DNA from: Lonicera japonica
Lineage: Eukaryota; Streptophyta; Magnoliopsida; Dipsacales; Caprifoliaceae
Direction: 5' to 3'
Assembly (NCBI GenBank): GCA_021464415.1
Contig: CM038467.1
Coordinates: 17,509,127 to 17,573,126, forward strand
Length of the DNA stretch: 64,000 bases
This document shows, piece after piece, positions 22,101 to 34,312 of this stretch. The position numbers and the translations under genes were made by a program. The notes below the pieces were generated by a model. It did no database searches. It saw only the letters and a program-made list of their open reading frames with translations, and was not told where the DNA came from. Each line of letters begins with the position of its first letter. Position 1 is the stretch's first letter.

Positions 22101-23659
22101 TGCATTCCTTCGAATGCTTTCTGGGAAAACTTAACATAGCTTTGATATTCTATGTTAATGTTTGCATCTGGTAACACGTAATCTTCATACCCTGTGGCAT
22201 ATAAGATTAACTTAAAGTGTTTAGCTGTAGGTATAGATACTGTGAATGCCGGAGTGACATTGAAGTATCCTATATTATCTGACATCTCTAATTGGGCTAT
22301 TCCAACTAGGCTCTTTTGAAAATCTTTCCATCTTTTGTCAACTAAGCAACAAAGGATGTTAACTCCATTCTGCGGTCTATGCAGTCCTTGGATTCTTGCT
22401 TGGAAGAGTCCAAAAGTTAGGAATTGAAAGTTTCTGTCTGTTCCTCTGGATCTTAACCAGTTTGGTTCGAAGATCTGAATTTCTGTATAATTCTTTTCGA
22501 GGATATGATTCCTACTACAATATGTCATATTATAGCTAGGTGTCTTAGGGATAGCTCCTTCTCGGAACAAATCTATGTATCTGACTGGAGGGTGCTGTCC
22601 ATTACTAATGGATTCTTCAGCGTACTTCCAATCCATTTCTCCCCATTCCTTCCATTGCAATGGGTGGGAAATATTTCTTTCTCTCCACCATGTTCTTATG
22701 TTGGAGGAAGAATCTCTTACTCTTTGGATCATCAAAGTTTGATGTCCAATGCTAGGGTTTAGGCTAGCTACTTTCTTAGTCTTATCTAATCTATCATTTC
22801 TGATTCTTCCTGTTGAAGATTCTTCTTTTATTATGACGGAAGGAGTCTCTTTGAACTTACAAGTTATTTCTTGTTTTTGCTCAATTTTCCTCTCGATTCT
22901 ATCTAATGATTCTGAATAATCATTCTGTCTTTTGATTTGACTAATAAGGGTTTCCCTAAGCGCCAACTGGTCTTTATACAATTTGACATATAATTCTTCG
23001 TTTATAGTCTTTGTATTTTCTTTTAGAGAACTATGTGCTGTAGCAATATATTTTTTTAATTCATGCACATTCATTTTTTCTGAGTCTTGTCTAGAAGCTA
23101 TTTCTTCTGTAAGTCTAGCATCTAAGGCCTTGAAACTTCTCTCAAGTTTGTCGACATACATCAATATATGAGGTGTGTCTAAATCTGCTTGACTTGTCTG
23201 ACTAGGTTTCTCATAAATGGCTTGTATTCCATTCATGATTTCCTTTAACTGTCTTTCTACCTGATCCGAATTTCTTCTACATTCGTTTATGGTAGATTCT
23301 TGAATCTTAAAATGGTTTTCCCATTTTCCGTCTAGATAATATGCCAAGTTTTGTTGGAACTTAACAAAATCATTATAGAAGGTTCTTAATCCTTCTGTCT
23401 TAGCTTGTAAATCATTTCTAAGATTTTGAGCAAATTGATATTCACAATCTTGGGTAGCTGCTATGGCTGTAGAAATGAAGTTTAGTCTATCTAAAATGCA
23501 GAGTGCTGCTTTGTTAGCACCGCTGATTTCTGATTCGATGAATCTGCGAGAGAATCTTTCATCGCTCATCTTTTCTATTATCTTTCGATAAAAGTCTGAT
23601 ATATCTTGTGGAATAATTCCACCTGGAACTTCTTTCCAGTCTGTGTTAACTATTTCCAT
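16163..23659 (-). CDS. Pararetrovirus polyprotein (MP-CP-PR-RT-RNase H plus C-terminal extension)
   Basis: A single 2498-codon frame. Residues about 1-290 are coiled-coil and charged. About 385-560 is a 30K-type movement protein (IQIFEPNW, GYFNVTPAF). About 790-1010 is the coat protein. At 1101-1114 is a CCHC zinc knuckle (CWVCGKTGHFARSC). A second cysteine/histidine cluster lies near 1230-1280, as in badna- and tungroviruses. The protease has DTG at 1377. Reverse transcriptase has YIDD at 1761. RNase H starts near 1914 (VETDASD) and ends near 2025. About 460 residues follow that I cannot assign. The start codon directly abuts the ORF A stop (TAAATG), which favours coupled or reinitiated translation. 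No stop, frameshift or missing catalytic motif was found. The protein would encapsidate, move and replicate the virus in plant cells. Confidence 0.93.
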   Translation of the reverse strand: MEIVNTDWKEVPGGIIPQDISDFYRKIIEKMSDERFSRRFIESEISGANKAALCILDRLNFISTAIAATQDCEYQFAQNLRNDLQAKTEGLRTFYNDFVKFQQNLAYYLDGKWENHFKIQESTINECRRNSDQVERQLKEIMNGIQAIYEKPSQTSQADLDTPHILMYVDKLERSFKALDARLTEEIASRQDSEKMNVHELKKYIATAHSSLKENTKTINEELYVKLYKDQLALRETLISQIKRQNDYSESLDRIERKIEQKQEITCKFKETPSVIIKEESSTGRIRNDRLDKTKKVASLNPSIGHQTLMIQRVRDSSSNIRTWWRERNISHPLQWKEWGEMDWKYAEESISNGQHPPVRYIDLFREGAIPKTPSYNMTYCSRNHILEKNYTEIQIFEPNWLRSRGTDRNFQFLTFGLFQARIQGLHRPQNGVNILCCLVDKRWKDFQKSLVGIAQLEMSDNIGYFNVTPAFTVSIPTAKHFKLILYATGYEDYVLPDANINIEYQSYVKFSQKAFEGMQPGIPQGRVNEQILVRTNTSDFNNTYSIRNTGPMREHAKTLWQLPEFQETKAVQNEPLYIAQDNITGNINIQFAPPKFKAKNIRTEESRFRNMGDSTLDDPSEGECSTTSTARILQHAPDYRPRNSIDNHDILYEKARIQNFGHDLTDQERDTYKKNLDKSKSTRYNMMISSEVIKDLRNSQNTKELLRKLRLKEKDEEQQVFSVATAIPGGDNAKIGETSRSRFNLFETPAAINIPIYSDSIIKTKPDYVKGLPTTAIDFQSTKNMASVAINPVGIYLNLDNVQDRKNALKEWQDQMHMCFASNESWDAESCRRYAEQSLKGITKNYLDSLRTATDEASIAKLARFNETRNQRTVNGYVQLFTAEFIGASHLAQESEVDVAKTKLSLLSICSLDKINEYSNNYETLYYQIKEFTTTLKDEYFRKLPAIGHLLINEYRKWPGVNNTKEDTLGERINFAKDYIITKRREKAQDALIKETFKNMPSIKDERDIAPIQWGCGRSSSKGHKKKHWKQTFKATINTDPNNKKYKFRKSTSFRNPKKRKKLFPRRRYFKKNSDSRKKVPNYRKGEDRKPTTNNSRNECWVCGKTGHFARSCSQRENKEIKPSVRLVEVMLTQADTQDLDLIYNIELSDFEIDDNASVYSAYTTESDSEPSSEEEEEEFKECFVVTTIDDNETLDEAIYLDYEEAIYCCSLTDVWRPSQPERMVRIPQCYTNPSHRCKFEMKCSPADFTCDYCFTMISLELFMVCIICKLHYHEDCWRHEFRTMYENKYDHILDLDIDKYYQEIDTNRLRKIKEGKRKMDEKPSQTIPDIPKPLKGIEIKEQNNLRVSTKESFMSLIEVKVLNPDYPRLLSALMDTGCTASICKANAFPEEYYRPGEQLISGRVANGDYFELPLQTIPIYFQIGDNEFTHEFYVMDPPCKFIGNLLIGNDFLRKYQPFSQYDDKIKLSHIREFDTQTLLISKDRASNLMQVKPAWRPLQSSTAKCGEIEEITAPLKNKCTCPDKKCYKQITLIQQEIVNQTRHQLLAIQEMRKRKKIDIRSLDVEKDKIKELAIPTTGENPIEKWEKDKAYCQIIPINPDATINGGTYKKGYSQRDREEFQTEIDSLLKGGMIQESISRHNSLAFYVENESEKKRGKRRMVLDYKALNKNCEFDSYKIPDKNNLISLIENRKIFSKFDCKSGFWQIKMHPDSIPWTAFSVPQGKYEWLVMPFGYKNAPQVFQRRIDGIFRKYSDFCLVYIDDVLVASHTEEDHIEHLRIIIAEFDNHGIIISHKKMLLFQEEIDFIGVHITNGKVSPLDHITRKILDFPDRIVDRKQLQSFLGLLNCATDYLRDLAGKRRSFTAKLKGTEKTNPFNWTKDDMDIMTKLKEEVKNIPGLEMPNAEDIFIVETDASDKQWGAIYYALDYQTKKKKLCKYSSGTFTDPETRYTTHEKEVLAIVRAIEKYMLFLRPKHFTVYTDSSYAVGFRDLNLNRSKTNRLIRWQQSLSDYDFSIIHIKGKKNTIPDIISRESVFAENLIICFMISTDKQTRPMEAGGSSSRKTRFIDQVEVARYLQGAYDPQTQERSKPKMPRPILETLDEILIPPGRRSEEICRQNKIIGGMFFPEYRPDQRFPDLVKFRREFTKETLTLIDALWWNHSNNLKIEFRQNLVATARFMRMQWIAISQINPAPPRNLIEAPRPQEMTYARATGQIVPPKENKIKDLVYEKKRFFINLLTPLRKERAVENNETMDLDALNLDIAETLKEIGNYLFNRTIPGHASFMKGYCEDIPQINIWGKTDIPVELLASQGLIGQIFIQETTDADCFGEKIANYVETVKEYLPLYLRSYSIGPEAGFNHEIGGFQLIRFSEEPCSDIEGLCSAELEPIEGKQNPSALKVNRSLGILKIMDELLSEEKWYTVCHEEDLIIQAQETFGGRMTRGQTKGTEVIIPTTTSNIANIEEYWSTIRGSIQTYQLDVASRIPSPTDYIKVTADG

Positions 23660-24199
23660 TTATATTTCTGGGATATAGTTGTGTAGTCTAGGTATAATCT
23701 TAGTTTGCTCAGAGGATAACGTCTTGAGCTCTGTGTCTAATTGGCGAATTTGTTTAGTTAATTCGTCGATCTTAGTTTCTAGAGAAGGATTTTGCTCTTT
23801 GCAAATCTTCTTTGTTTCTCTAGTTGTGTTGAGGATTTCTCTCAACGTAGTAACAAAATCCGAAGGGATTTGCTGGTCTAATTCTTTAATTAGTCTAGTA
23901 TTATTTTTGGTCTGTAAATCCAGAAGCTGGATGTCTGATTTGATCTTTTGGAGATCAATATGAGTCTGTTGCAAAACTAATAATAAATATTGGTTTTGGT
24001 CTAATAAGCAATTTATTGCTCCTGCAATAACCTGCTTGCTTTCTGAGTGTTTTAAAGGTATATGTTCTTCGTGTGAACAACCTTTAATCTGTGTTGTTAA
24101 ACACCCTTCTGTTCCGATATGGTGAGTCGGAATAGGTTGGTTGTCTGGATTTGTTCCAAAAATAGAGGTGTAGATGCGAGGGAATATTCCCAAGGGCAT
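23660..24199 (-). CDS. Pararetrovirus ORF A, 179-aa coiled-coil protein
   Basis: The frame opens 62 nt downstream of the primer site and ends one base before the polyprotein ATG. From about residue 65 it is a long heptad-like helical region (IKSDIQLLDLQ, IDELTKQIRQLDTEL). By position and coiled-coil character it resembles the small ORF1/ORF2 proteins of badnaviruses, where the second is a virion-associated, nucleic-acid-binding protein. No sequence signature settles this. Confidence 0.65.
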   Translation of the reverse strand: MPLGIFPRIYTSIFGTNPDNQPIPTHHIGTEGCLTTQIKGCSHEEHIPLKHSESKQVIAGAINCLLDQNQYLLLVLQQTHIDLQKIKSDIQLLDLQTKNNTRLIKELDQQIPSDFVTTLREILNTTRETKKICKEQNPSLETKIDELTKQIRQLDTELKTLSSEQTKIIPRLHNYIPEI

Positions 24200-24260
24200 C
24201 TATGTAAACAACCTTTATTGTTTGAAGCTTGTGAGGAAAGGAGTTTGGGATAACTCACTA

Positions 24261-24272
24261 CCTCTGATACCA
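24261..24272 (-). other. Viral primer binding site (tRNA-Met)
   Basis: Minus-strand TGGTATCAGAGG matches the initiator tRNA-Met complement at 11 of 12 positions. Caulimovirids prime minus-strand DNA here and by convention the genome is numbered from it. A C-run followed by T-run precedes it on the minus strand. Confidence 0.8.
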
Positions 24273-24394
24273 AAAAGGGGGGTTTTACTTTCTTTCTATA
24301 AATCTGAGGGGTTACAAATTAATTTATACCCAAGTCTAAGGACTAAAGTCCAATTTCTAAAATTGTCTAATAAAGACAAAAAAGTCTAAATCAC

Positions 24395-24441
24395 CTTATT
24401 TATATAAATAAGTAGAAAACCACCTTATTTTTACAAATAAG
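24395..24441 (-). repeat. Right-end 29-bp-period hairpin repeats of the pararetrovirus
   Basis: Two perfect palindromic units (CTTATTTATATAAATAAG at 24395-24412, CTTATTTTTACAAATAAG at 24424-24441), 29 bp apart. The spacer matches the left-end spacer only when read on the minus strand (GTGGTTTTCTA against GTTGTTTTAAT), so orientation is inverted relative to 14181-14238. Confidence 0.65.
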
Positions 24442-24963
24442 TTATAAAAGTGCCTTAGTCATAAAAAGAACTCATATATGGAAGATGATAAGTAAATTTA
24501 GAATCGAGAATTAGTAGGATCAAGATGGATATGGCAGGTGTACGGTTCTCTGGAGGCCTCCACCACAAACTCTACCAATGACCCCACCACTACTTCCATA
24601 TCTATACCCTTTTTTTACTTGCTAAACACGTGGCAGCAGAGAAAGACGCTATCCTATCCGTCGGAAAAATATCCATAAAGGCAAAAACCATAGTTACACT
24701 TGCACAAGACATGAAGAAATATCTTTTTTTTTTCTAACAAAAAAAAAAATTAAATAAAAAAATTAATCTTTTCAGGTTTTTTTAATTATTTTTTTTATTT
24801 GAGACGGCATAGTAGAAACGTTTTGGCTTCTACTTTATTAATTATTCTTAAGAAATTGGTACTTAACTTGTAGTTTTGTAGAAGTTGACGTGTTATTAAT
24901 TAAATAAATTTGTCAGAATATATATTATGATAATTTGACAAAGTTAATTTGTTCAAAAACTAA

Positions 24964-25404
24964 GGACTCGTTTAGTTGTTATTCAAATTGCGAATTATGT
25001 AATTTATAATTAAATAATTTATAAAATTTGTATTTATTAGTGTTTGGTTGTGTAAATTGAATAATTGTAAGTATGATAATTTAAGTTGATTCACAAAAAC
25101 TCAAATTAAGTTATTTCAAGTAAAACTTGAAATTGCCTAATTCTAGAATTAGATAATTCATTACAACTCTATTTTTTGAGAAGATCTAGTTTCTATCCGT
25201 GATGTTGATGCATCTAGACAAATTTATTTTAAAAAAAAAACAATAGAAAACATATTTTTATTCTAATAATAAGAATTTATCGTTTAAGTTTCCAAACACT
25301 ACTTGAATTAGAATTGAATTATTCATAAATAAGCAAATTCACAATTCTTCAATCGAAAATTAACTAATTCTAAAATTAAGTAATTTACGCAACCAAACGA
25401 GCCC
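24964..25404. mobile_element. PIF/Harbinger (Tourist-like) MITE
   Basis: The inverted ends GGACTCGTTTAGTTG and (complement of right end) GGGCTCGTTTGGTTG enclose 441 bp and are flanked by TAA on both sides (24961-24963, 25405-25407). Both the TIR style and the TAA duplication fit Tourist-like elements. No coding capacity. Confidence 0.75.
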
Positions 25405-26420
25405 TAAATAAATTTAGCATCGCAATTTTTTTAAAACTCGCTACTTATGTACGTAAGAAGCAATAATAATTCAAAAGAAAAAGAAATTACAATAATGCAT
25501 TTCAAATCTTAATCGTCTATATTTTAGATGGCGAAACAAAAAATCACTTGAAATTAAATATAACATGTATCTTTTTGTCGGCTTTCTTTACGTTTCTAAA
25601 TAATAAATAAGGATGTGACTGACAAATTTTTAAAAATGCATTAATATCACTAATACAAATAGTTTAAAACAAAATTTGTTTTTTTATTGTGATATTGGTA
25701 CGTTAGTTATTTCTTGAAGATAAATACTTGTATCTCCGTACACTTTAACTTTTCTCACTTTGCATTATTTGTTTTGATAAAATAGATCGGGTCTTAAGGA
25801 GGGGAAATGGACTGCCTTCTACTTTTAAACTAGTTCTCGACCCCAAATGCAACATCACAAAGAAAATAAATTTTTTGTTCTTCTCATTCGAGCGCTACAA
25901 GCAAGTTTTTATAGTTGCCATATTAAATTACTTTTCTTCAAATAGTTCCAAAGCTAAAATATTGCACTAAAATTTATCCATGTATAAATGTAATAATTCA
26001 TAACGAAAATATTTGTTCTTAAATCGCTTTATATTTTACGCTTCACTTTTATTTCCTTAATGCTAGTTTTCTATTTTTCAAGTTATACGATGACAAACGA
26101 CACAAATTATACCTAATTATACCTAGTAGTCCTATGTGATGTCTAAACAAATTACAAAAGTTAGTCACTATTTTAAAACTTGCATTAAAATCCATTAACG
26201 TTTCTTGTTGGTTGACACTTGACGGTCGTTAACAAAAGCTGACCTTTTTTAGTTGGTGGGTGATGTTGGTGGGGGCTGGGTAGTAGGTGGTAATTTTGTT
26301 TGACCGTCAATTGATTTGTAAGCAATTGTACTGACGCACAAAATGGCTCGCGTACAACAACATTAGTATAATAAAGAATGTAACCTCACTTTAAGCATGA
26401 ATTATTTTTTAAATCTTTAA

Positions 26421-26787
26421 GGTTCTGTTTGGTATGCGTTTTTTTTTTCCTCTAAATTTTGAAAACTTAACTCAAAATTAATTTTATTTTTATATTTTTT
26501 AAAATTTATTTCACTTTACTTTCTCTCTCTAAAAAACTTTTAAAACAACATAACTTTAAATTCAAAAATCAAAATTAAATAAAAAATATATATTTAAAAC
26601 ATACTCGTCGAAATCTATAAAATAAGATCCATTGTGACTATTTTTTGAAATTTTTTTATGAGATTTTTTAGTTGGTTGCAAAAACTCAAACTCAAACAAA
26701 AACCAGATTTACTTTTCAATATACTTTCAAATTTTACCAAATACCATATTTTAAAAACTCAGCTCAAAACATTCACCAAACATAACC
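26421..26787. mobile_element. PIF/Harbinger-like MITE, copy 1 of a two-copy family
   Basis: Ends GGTTCTGTTTGGT and ACCAAACATAACC, flanked by TAA (26418-26420, 26788-26790); 367 bp. The whole interior, including a conserved CGTCGA...ATCTATAAAATAAGATCC core, recurs at 50483-50837 in the same orientation. Confidence 0.75.
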
Positions 26788-27569
26788 TAAATGATTATAT
26801 ATTTTCACTGCTCATTAAGTTAAGAGAGACATTTCAAGTTCAATTTTTGATTTTATTCATCCTTTCATTTAAAATATTATTAAACATAATCACCATAAAA
26901 GAGAAAAATTAAAATGTTTATTAAATTAAAAATTTGGTCTTACCTTGTGTTTTAATTGACATTTTCATTATTTTTATAATAAAGAGATTGTGAGTTCGAT
27001 TCATATGAATATGACATCAAGTCGATTGTTATATCCATTTCATTATTGTAGTGGTGATGAAATTATTACTTGTGTAAAAAAAAAGTTGCATAGTAAATTC
27101 ATTGCTTGTATTAAAAACCAATAGCAAAATTGATAAAAAAGAAAAGGAAATACTAATAACACTCTATAATTAAAAAAATAATCTTTTATTATATTATAAT
27201 ATTGTTACAGATTGATTATGTTGGTATCCCCAATTAATTTTTAAATAAATTTCAATCAATTGAGCTTAAACTCGGTAGTTTTGAGATCCAAACGAAGCCC
27301 GGTACAGTTATGCGCGTGGGATAGACGCTGGGGAAACAGAGAGTAAAACAATATTCCTCGTATAGTACAACTAACCTTGCCATAAGATAGACCGCCGGAT
27401 GTACAGTCTCCAGATAGATCGAGAGAAAGAAAAAGAGTTCACTCGACTCACTGTTGGTATTTTGGTAGTCATAAAAAAAAATAAAATAAAAATAAAGCAG
27501 AGGCAGAGAGGTTTTTGTTCGAAGGGGTAAAGGAAGTGTACTACTACAGTACTACTACTACCAGTTGCG

Positions 27570-30641
<3,072 letters not shown>

Positions 30642-31331
30642 TCGTTTGACATGGTTTTTGGCAACTGGGCAAATAAATGTCTTAGAAAATCACACCTTTT
30701 AGGTTGCCATCGGCGTTTGAGCTGGTTCAAGTGGGTGGAATTTTTTGATCATTTTCATTTTTTTCCTGCTATAAAGATGAAGAACAACTCGTGCTCTTGT
30801 TAACTAAGTGCTCAGTTTGTTTGAACAAATAAAGATTATGAAATAGATTTATTGCAATTTTAATGGCCTAATATGATGTCATCTGTTGCACTTTTACTAT
30901 TAACAATAAGGTATAATTCAGTTGCTTTTGCTGCTTCTTGTGACTTGTGATATAATTCAGACCTTTATCGATATCAGTTTGTGAACTTGTCAAATACCCA
31001 ATTGAGGTCTTGGTGAATCTTGACGGTACCAAACATAAATATTAATAATAGAAATTCATCGCACAATTGCAAGATTTTAGATATCATGGAATGTACATGA
31101 ACCCTTGTGTCATTGTTAGAAACCCTTTTAAAAAATAATATGGTATCAGCTGGGTTGAGTGGGGGCATTTAGTACCAAAATAAAGTGGGTTAGGAGCATC
31201 CATACTCAAAGCATATATGCCAAAGCCACCCTTTGATGTAAAGATAGCCCAACCCACCCATTCATATAGAGCATTCGTGCACAACACACGCATACAGACA
31301 CACATTTATATAGAGAGAGAGGGGAGGAGAG
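30642..31331. other. TPI 3' UTR and spacer
   Basis: AATAAA occurs near 30827 in the expected 3' UTR. No further gene is seen before 31332. A TATATA run with a GA tract (about 31306-31325) lies just upstream of the next start codon. Confidence 0.5.
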
Positions 31332-31760
31332 ATGGAGTGGTTGTACCCGAAGAGGAGGGGTCCAGAATGGAAGCAGGGGTGGACAGGGCAGACCCTTTCT
31401 AATATCTCGGCACCACCGCTCCCATTGCTGGCCGTTTTCGGCATTGTTGTGTTCTTATTGTCAGTGTCTCAATACACAAACTACAAGTCCCAGTTGAAGA
31501 ACACAAAGATTAATTTTCAATTATTCCTCTTGTTGGTACCTGTTTTGCTTATATTCTTCATGCGTTCTGGCCTCACCAGTGGGAGGTTGAGATTCAACTT
31601 TTGGTCTCCACGGCTTAGGCCAGATTCATCGGCACAGAGAGGAGGGACTGGGGCCTCACCTTGGGGTGTGGCCATGTTGTTGGCGCTGCTTCTGGTGCTA
31701 GTTTCTTACCAGTCGGTGTTTCATTCGAAGTGGTTTGCACCATTACGGAGGTCAGATTAG
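31332..31760 (+). CDS. Small plant membrane protein with SPWGVA motif, copy 1
   Basis: An intronless 142-aa frame with three strongly hydrophobic segments (about 29-46, 60-77 and 110-127), a basic loop and the motif GASPWGVA just before the last segment; it ends FHSKWFAPLRRSD. The gene at 34313-34690 has the same plan and motif, so the two belong to one family. I recognise this only as a conserved plant membrane protein of unknown function. No signal peptide is evident; the first helix begins after about 28 polar residues. Confidence 0.75.
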   Translation: MEWLYPKRRGPEWKQGWTGQTLSNISAPPLPLLAVFGIVVFLLSVSQYTNYKSQLKNTKINFQLFLLLVPVLLIFFMRSGLTSGRLRFNFWSPRLRPDSSAQRGGTGASPWGVAMLLALLLVLVSYQSVFHSKWFAPLRRSD

Positions 31761-34312
31761 CTGATTCAAAGAAAGTCTGTTCTTTGTTGGTTTTTTGTTA
31801 CCTTGTGTTATTTCCAAAGTAAAATATAAGGAGAGAAAATAAATGTTTTTAGAGTCTTTATCAGGACGTTGAATATTCACAATACATATATGTACACACC
31901 TATATTTGAGTTCAGTTTGATCTGTTTCTGTTTTTTATTTTTATTGTTCGCAGGGGCCTTTAAAAAGAAAATAGGGCATGATCTATTTTATTTTATGGAT
32001 GGTGGCATGGGCAGCTATTTATTCAAGTTCCCCGTTTCTCCTTTGTAAGGATGGGCAGGAGGAAGGGCCGGCCATTATTGCCAAGTAAACCCGACCCCAA
32101 ACTAGTTAATTCGAAAAACTTAAATCTGACCTGTTTGGCCGTTTTATTTTATGCACGGACTTGAATATGTATGGACAAATTCTGCCTTGACTCGGTTGAA
32201 CTTGTTATAATTATATAATATTAGATTTTTGCACGCACGTAATGCATGTACGGTGTAGATTTAAGTGATTTAAAGGAACAAAAGTTAAGAAGGTAGTAAG
32301 AGGCCCTATATAACCCTTGCGTCAAGCTTGCTTACACTATTTTTTTTTATCAGAGCTTGCTTACACTAATATTACAAACTTCTTCTAGAATTAAGGCATG
32401 AACAGGTAAAATTGAAAGATTTAAAAATTTGACACAACTTAAAAGCCAACGAAATAGCTTTTGACTTTTGTATAATGGTTGATAGTAGATTGTACAGGTA
32501 TTTAAAGACAAAGAAACATTATATATAACATAGCTAACCTAATGAGAACCCAAACCAGATATGATTTTGCATTTTGAAACCCAAATATGACTTATTTAGA
32601 TCAAGTTGGGTTTGAGAACATGCTGGATCTGGCCTTTTTTCCCATCGGTAAATCTAACAATATAGTATTACTAAATGTTATTCTTAGTTACTGATGATCT
32701 ATCCTTAAAATTGACTAGAGAAATATAAGCTTTGAAAATAAAAAAAACTTAAGCATAAAATTTTAATTTGGAAGGGAACAAGGTCGGCCCCATATACAGT
32801 TACATAAAATCCGCATTACAATAGTTTTTTCAGTTTTTTTTTATAACTAATACAAGAGGACTAACATTTTTAACACAACTAGAACAACAGTCCAAAAAAT
32901 ACATTTTATGCGAGTAAATGGCCGTCCATTTTAGTTATTGCACAGTTTCCTATTATATCGTGTCCGAGCATGAGAGGGATGGGGTATTCTCTCTTTGTAG
33001 TTCTGAAAATGGGTAAGCAGGTGTGTACCTTATAAACCCGTTAAAGAGCGTACTTAACACAAAAAGTTTAACTCTTAGTATTCAACTCAGTAAGGAAGCA
33101 AACTCTATAGCCCACTAAGAAATAATCACTTGTATAATTAAATTAATAATAAACGAAGAGAACAACCATCCTTACTACTAAACCACTCTTGGGTTGCTTT
33201 TGTATACTACTCCACCCCTCGAAATTTAAGCGGATATGATATCATGAAAAATAGTGGCCCACTACAGGACAACAAACCCAATAATTATAACTAAATACAT
33301 TCCAGGGAGCATGAATGGATTCGCTCCCGGATAGCAAGGGATTACCGGATAGCAAGGGATTACTTTTCAACTTTACGAATCTGTTCCACCCCCAGAAATT
33401 GCAATTTTCTCTGATTATGACAATGGCCCATGTGGTTTTTTATGTTCCGTCTGGATTACTTTCCCTCTCTTTAATTAACTTATGCTCTCTCATTTCTTAA
33501 AACTGGTAAAAAAAATAGAATAAGATTGATCTTAAAAGGTAATAATTGTAGACTCTGGAGAGAGGGAAGGATCGTAGACGCAAAAATCAAATTTGAAGAA
33601 TTTAAGGACGACTTGAATATGTATTTTATATTCTGAAATTAGTACAGGGATGATCAACAAACGGAGCACTAACTTATGGCTCCATCACCACCAATAATGG
33701 AACTTCTGGTGGGGGCCTACACTTTAAACATAACATTTGAAACTTTGCTTTTAACCCACTAACACTCGAAGCACTCCCCATTTTTGAGCTTTTTTGTGCT
33801 TTTTTCTTCACAGTTCTTAAGTTAAAAAAATCGTGTACAAAGTCCCATTATTCGTATAAGGAGTTTGTCAAATAACGTCAACATTGAATCGTGTATCCCG
33901 GTGTTTCATAACTTATACGAATTATTTGCCAGAGAAATGTAAAATCATGTAATTGATTTGTGATTTATATTTAATTTTTTCCTAGTTGATGTAAACCAGT
34001 AGTTACACAAAAAAAAATAGTGCATTTTATTTTCATCTTTTTCTACGCTAACCAAACATGCACAAACATTTCAGATTTTTTTGAAAAAAAAAAATAGGGA
34101 AAAAAAATTACATTCCCTTATAATTGAGATCAAGAAAATCCATACTCATCAAAAACCCAACTACACATCATACATCAATATCCTTCTACTACAAACACAA
34201 CCACCACCTCACTTTTGATCAAATTAATCACAAACCCAAATACAATACTTACATATAAAAACCAAACTAATGACACACGCAAGATCATTACCTAATCTTG
34301 TACGTATCATTA
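31761..34312. other. Intergenic spacer between the two membrane-protein genes
   Basis: AT-rich, without a convincing gene. It contains a small 18-bp tandem duplication at about 33327-33362 (CCGGATAGCAAGGGATTA twice). The two flanking genes converge on it. Confidence 0.5.

Larger units (their letters stand above)
14146..24472 (-). mobile_element. Endogenous pararetrovirus (Caulimoviridae), about 10.3 kb
   Basis: A virus-derived insertion read on the minus strand. From its 5' side: primer site (24272-24261), ORF A (179 aa), ORF B (2498-aa polyprotein), a regulatory region with TATA box and leader, then ORF C (275 aa). Movement protein, coat protein, two cysteine-rich zinc motifs, protease, RT and RNase H in one polyprotein, no integrase and no long direct LTRs identify the family. 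The genus is unresolved: the layout recalls badnaviruses and tungroviruses (second cysteine-rich region) and also petuviruses (all domains in one ORF). All three frames are open, so this copy is young or preserved. Both edges lie in (TA)-rich sequence, as known for many plant pararetrovirus insertions. Exact borders are estimates. Confidence 0.9.
24473..27569. other. AT-rich intergenic region upstream of TPI
   Basis: I see no gene here. It holds two PIF/Harbinger-type MITEs, listed separately, otherwise simple AT-rich sequence. The last 200-250 bases are probably promoter and 5' UTR of the isomerase gene. Confidence 0.6.

Noticed and set aside
16239..23171. Plus-strand and alternate minus-strand frames across the viral region
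   Set aside because: All lie inside the 2498-codon polyprotein and show no domain wording.
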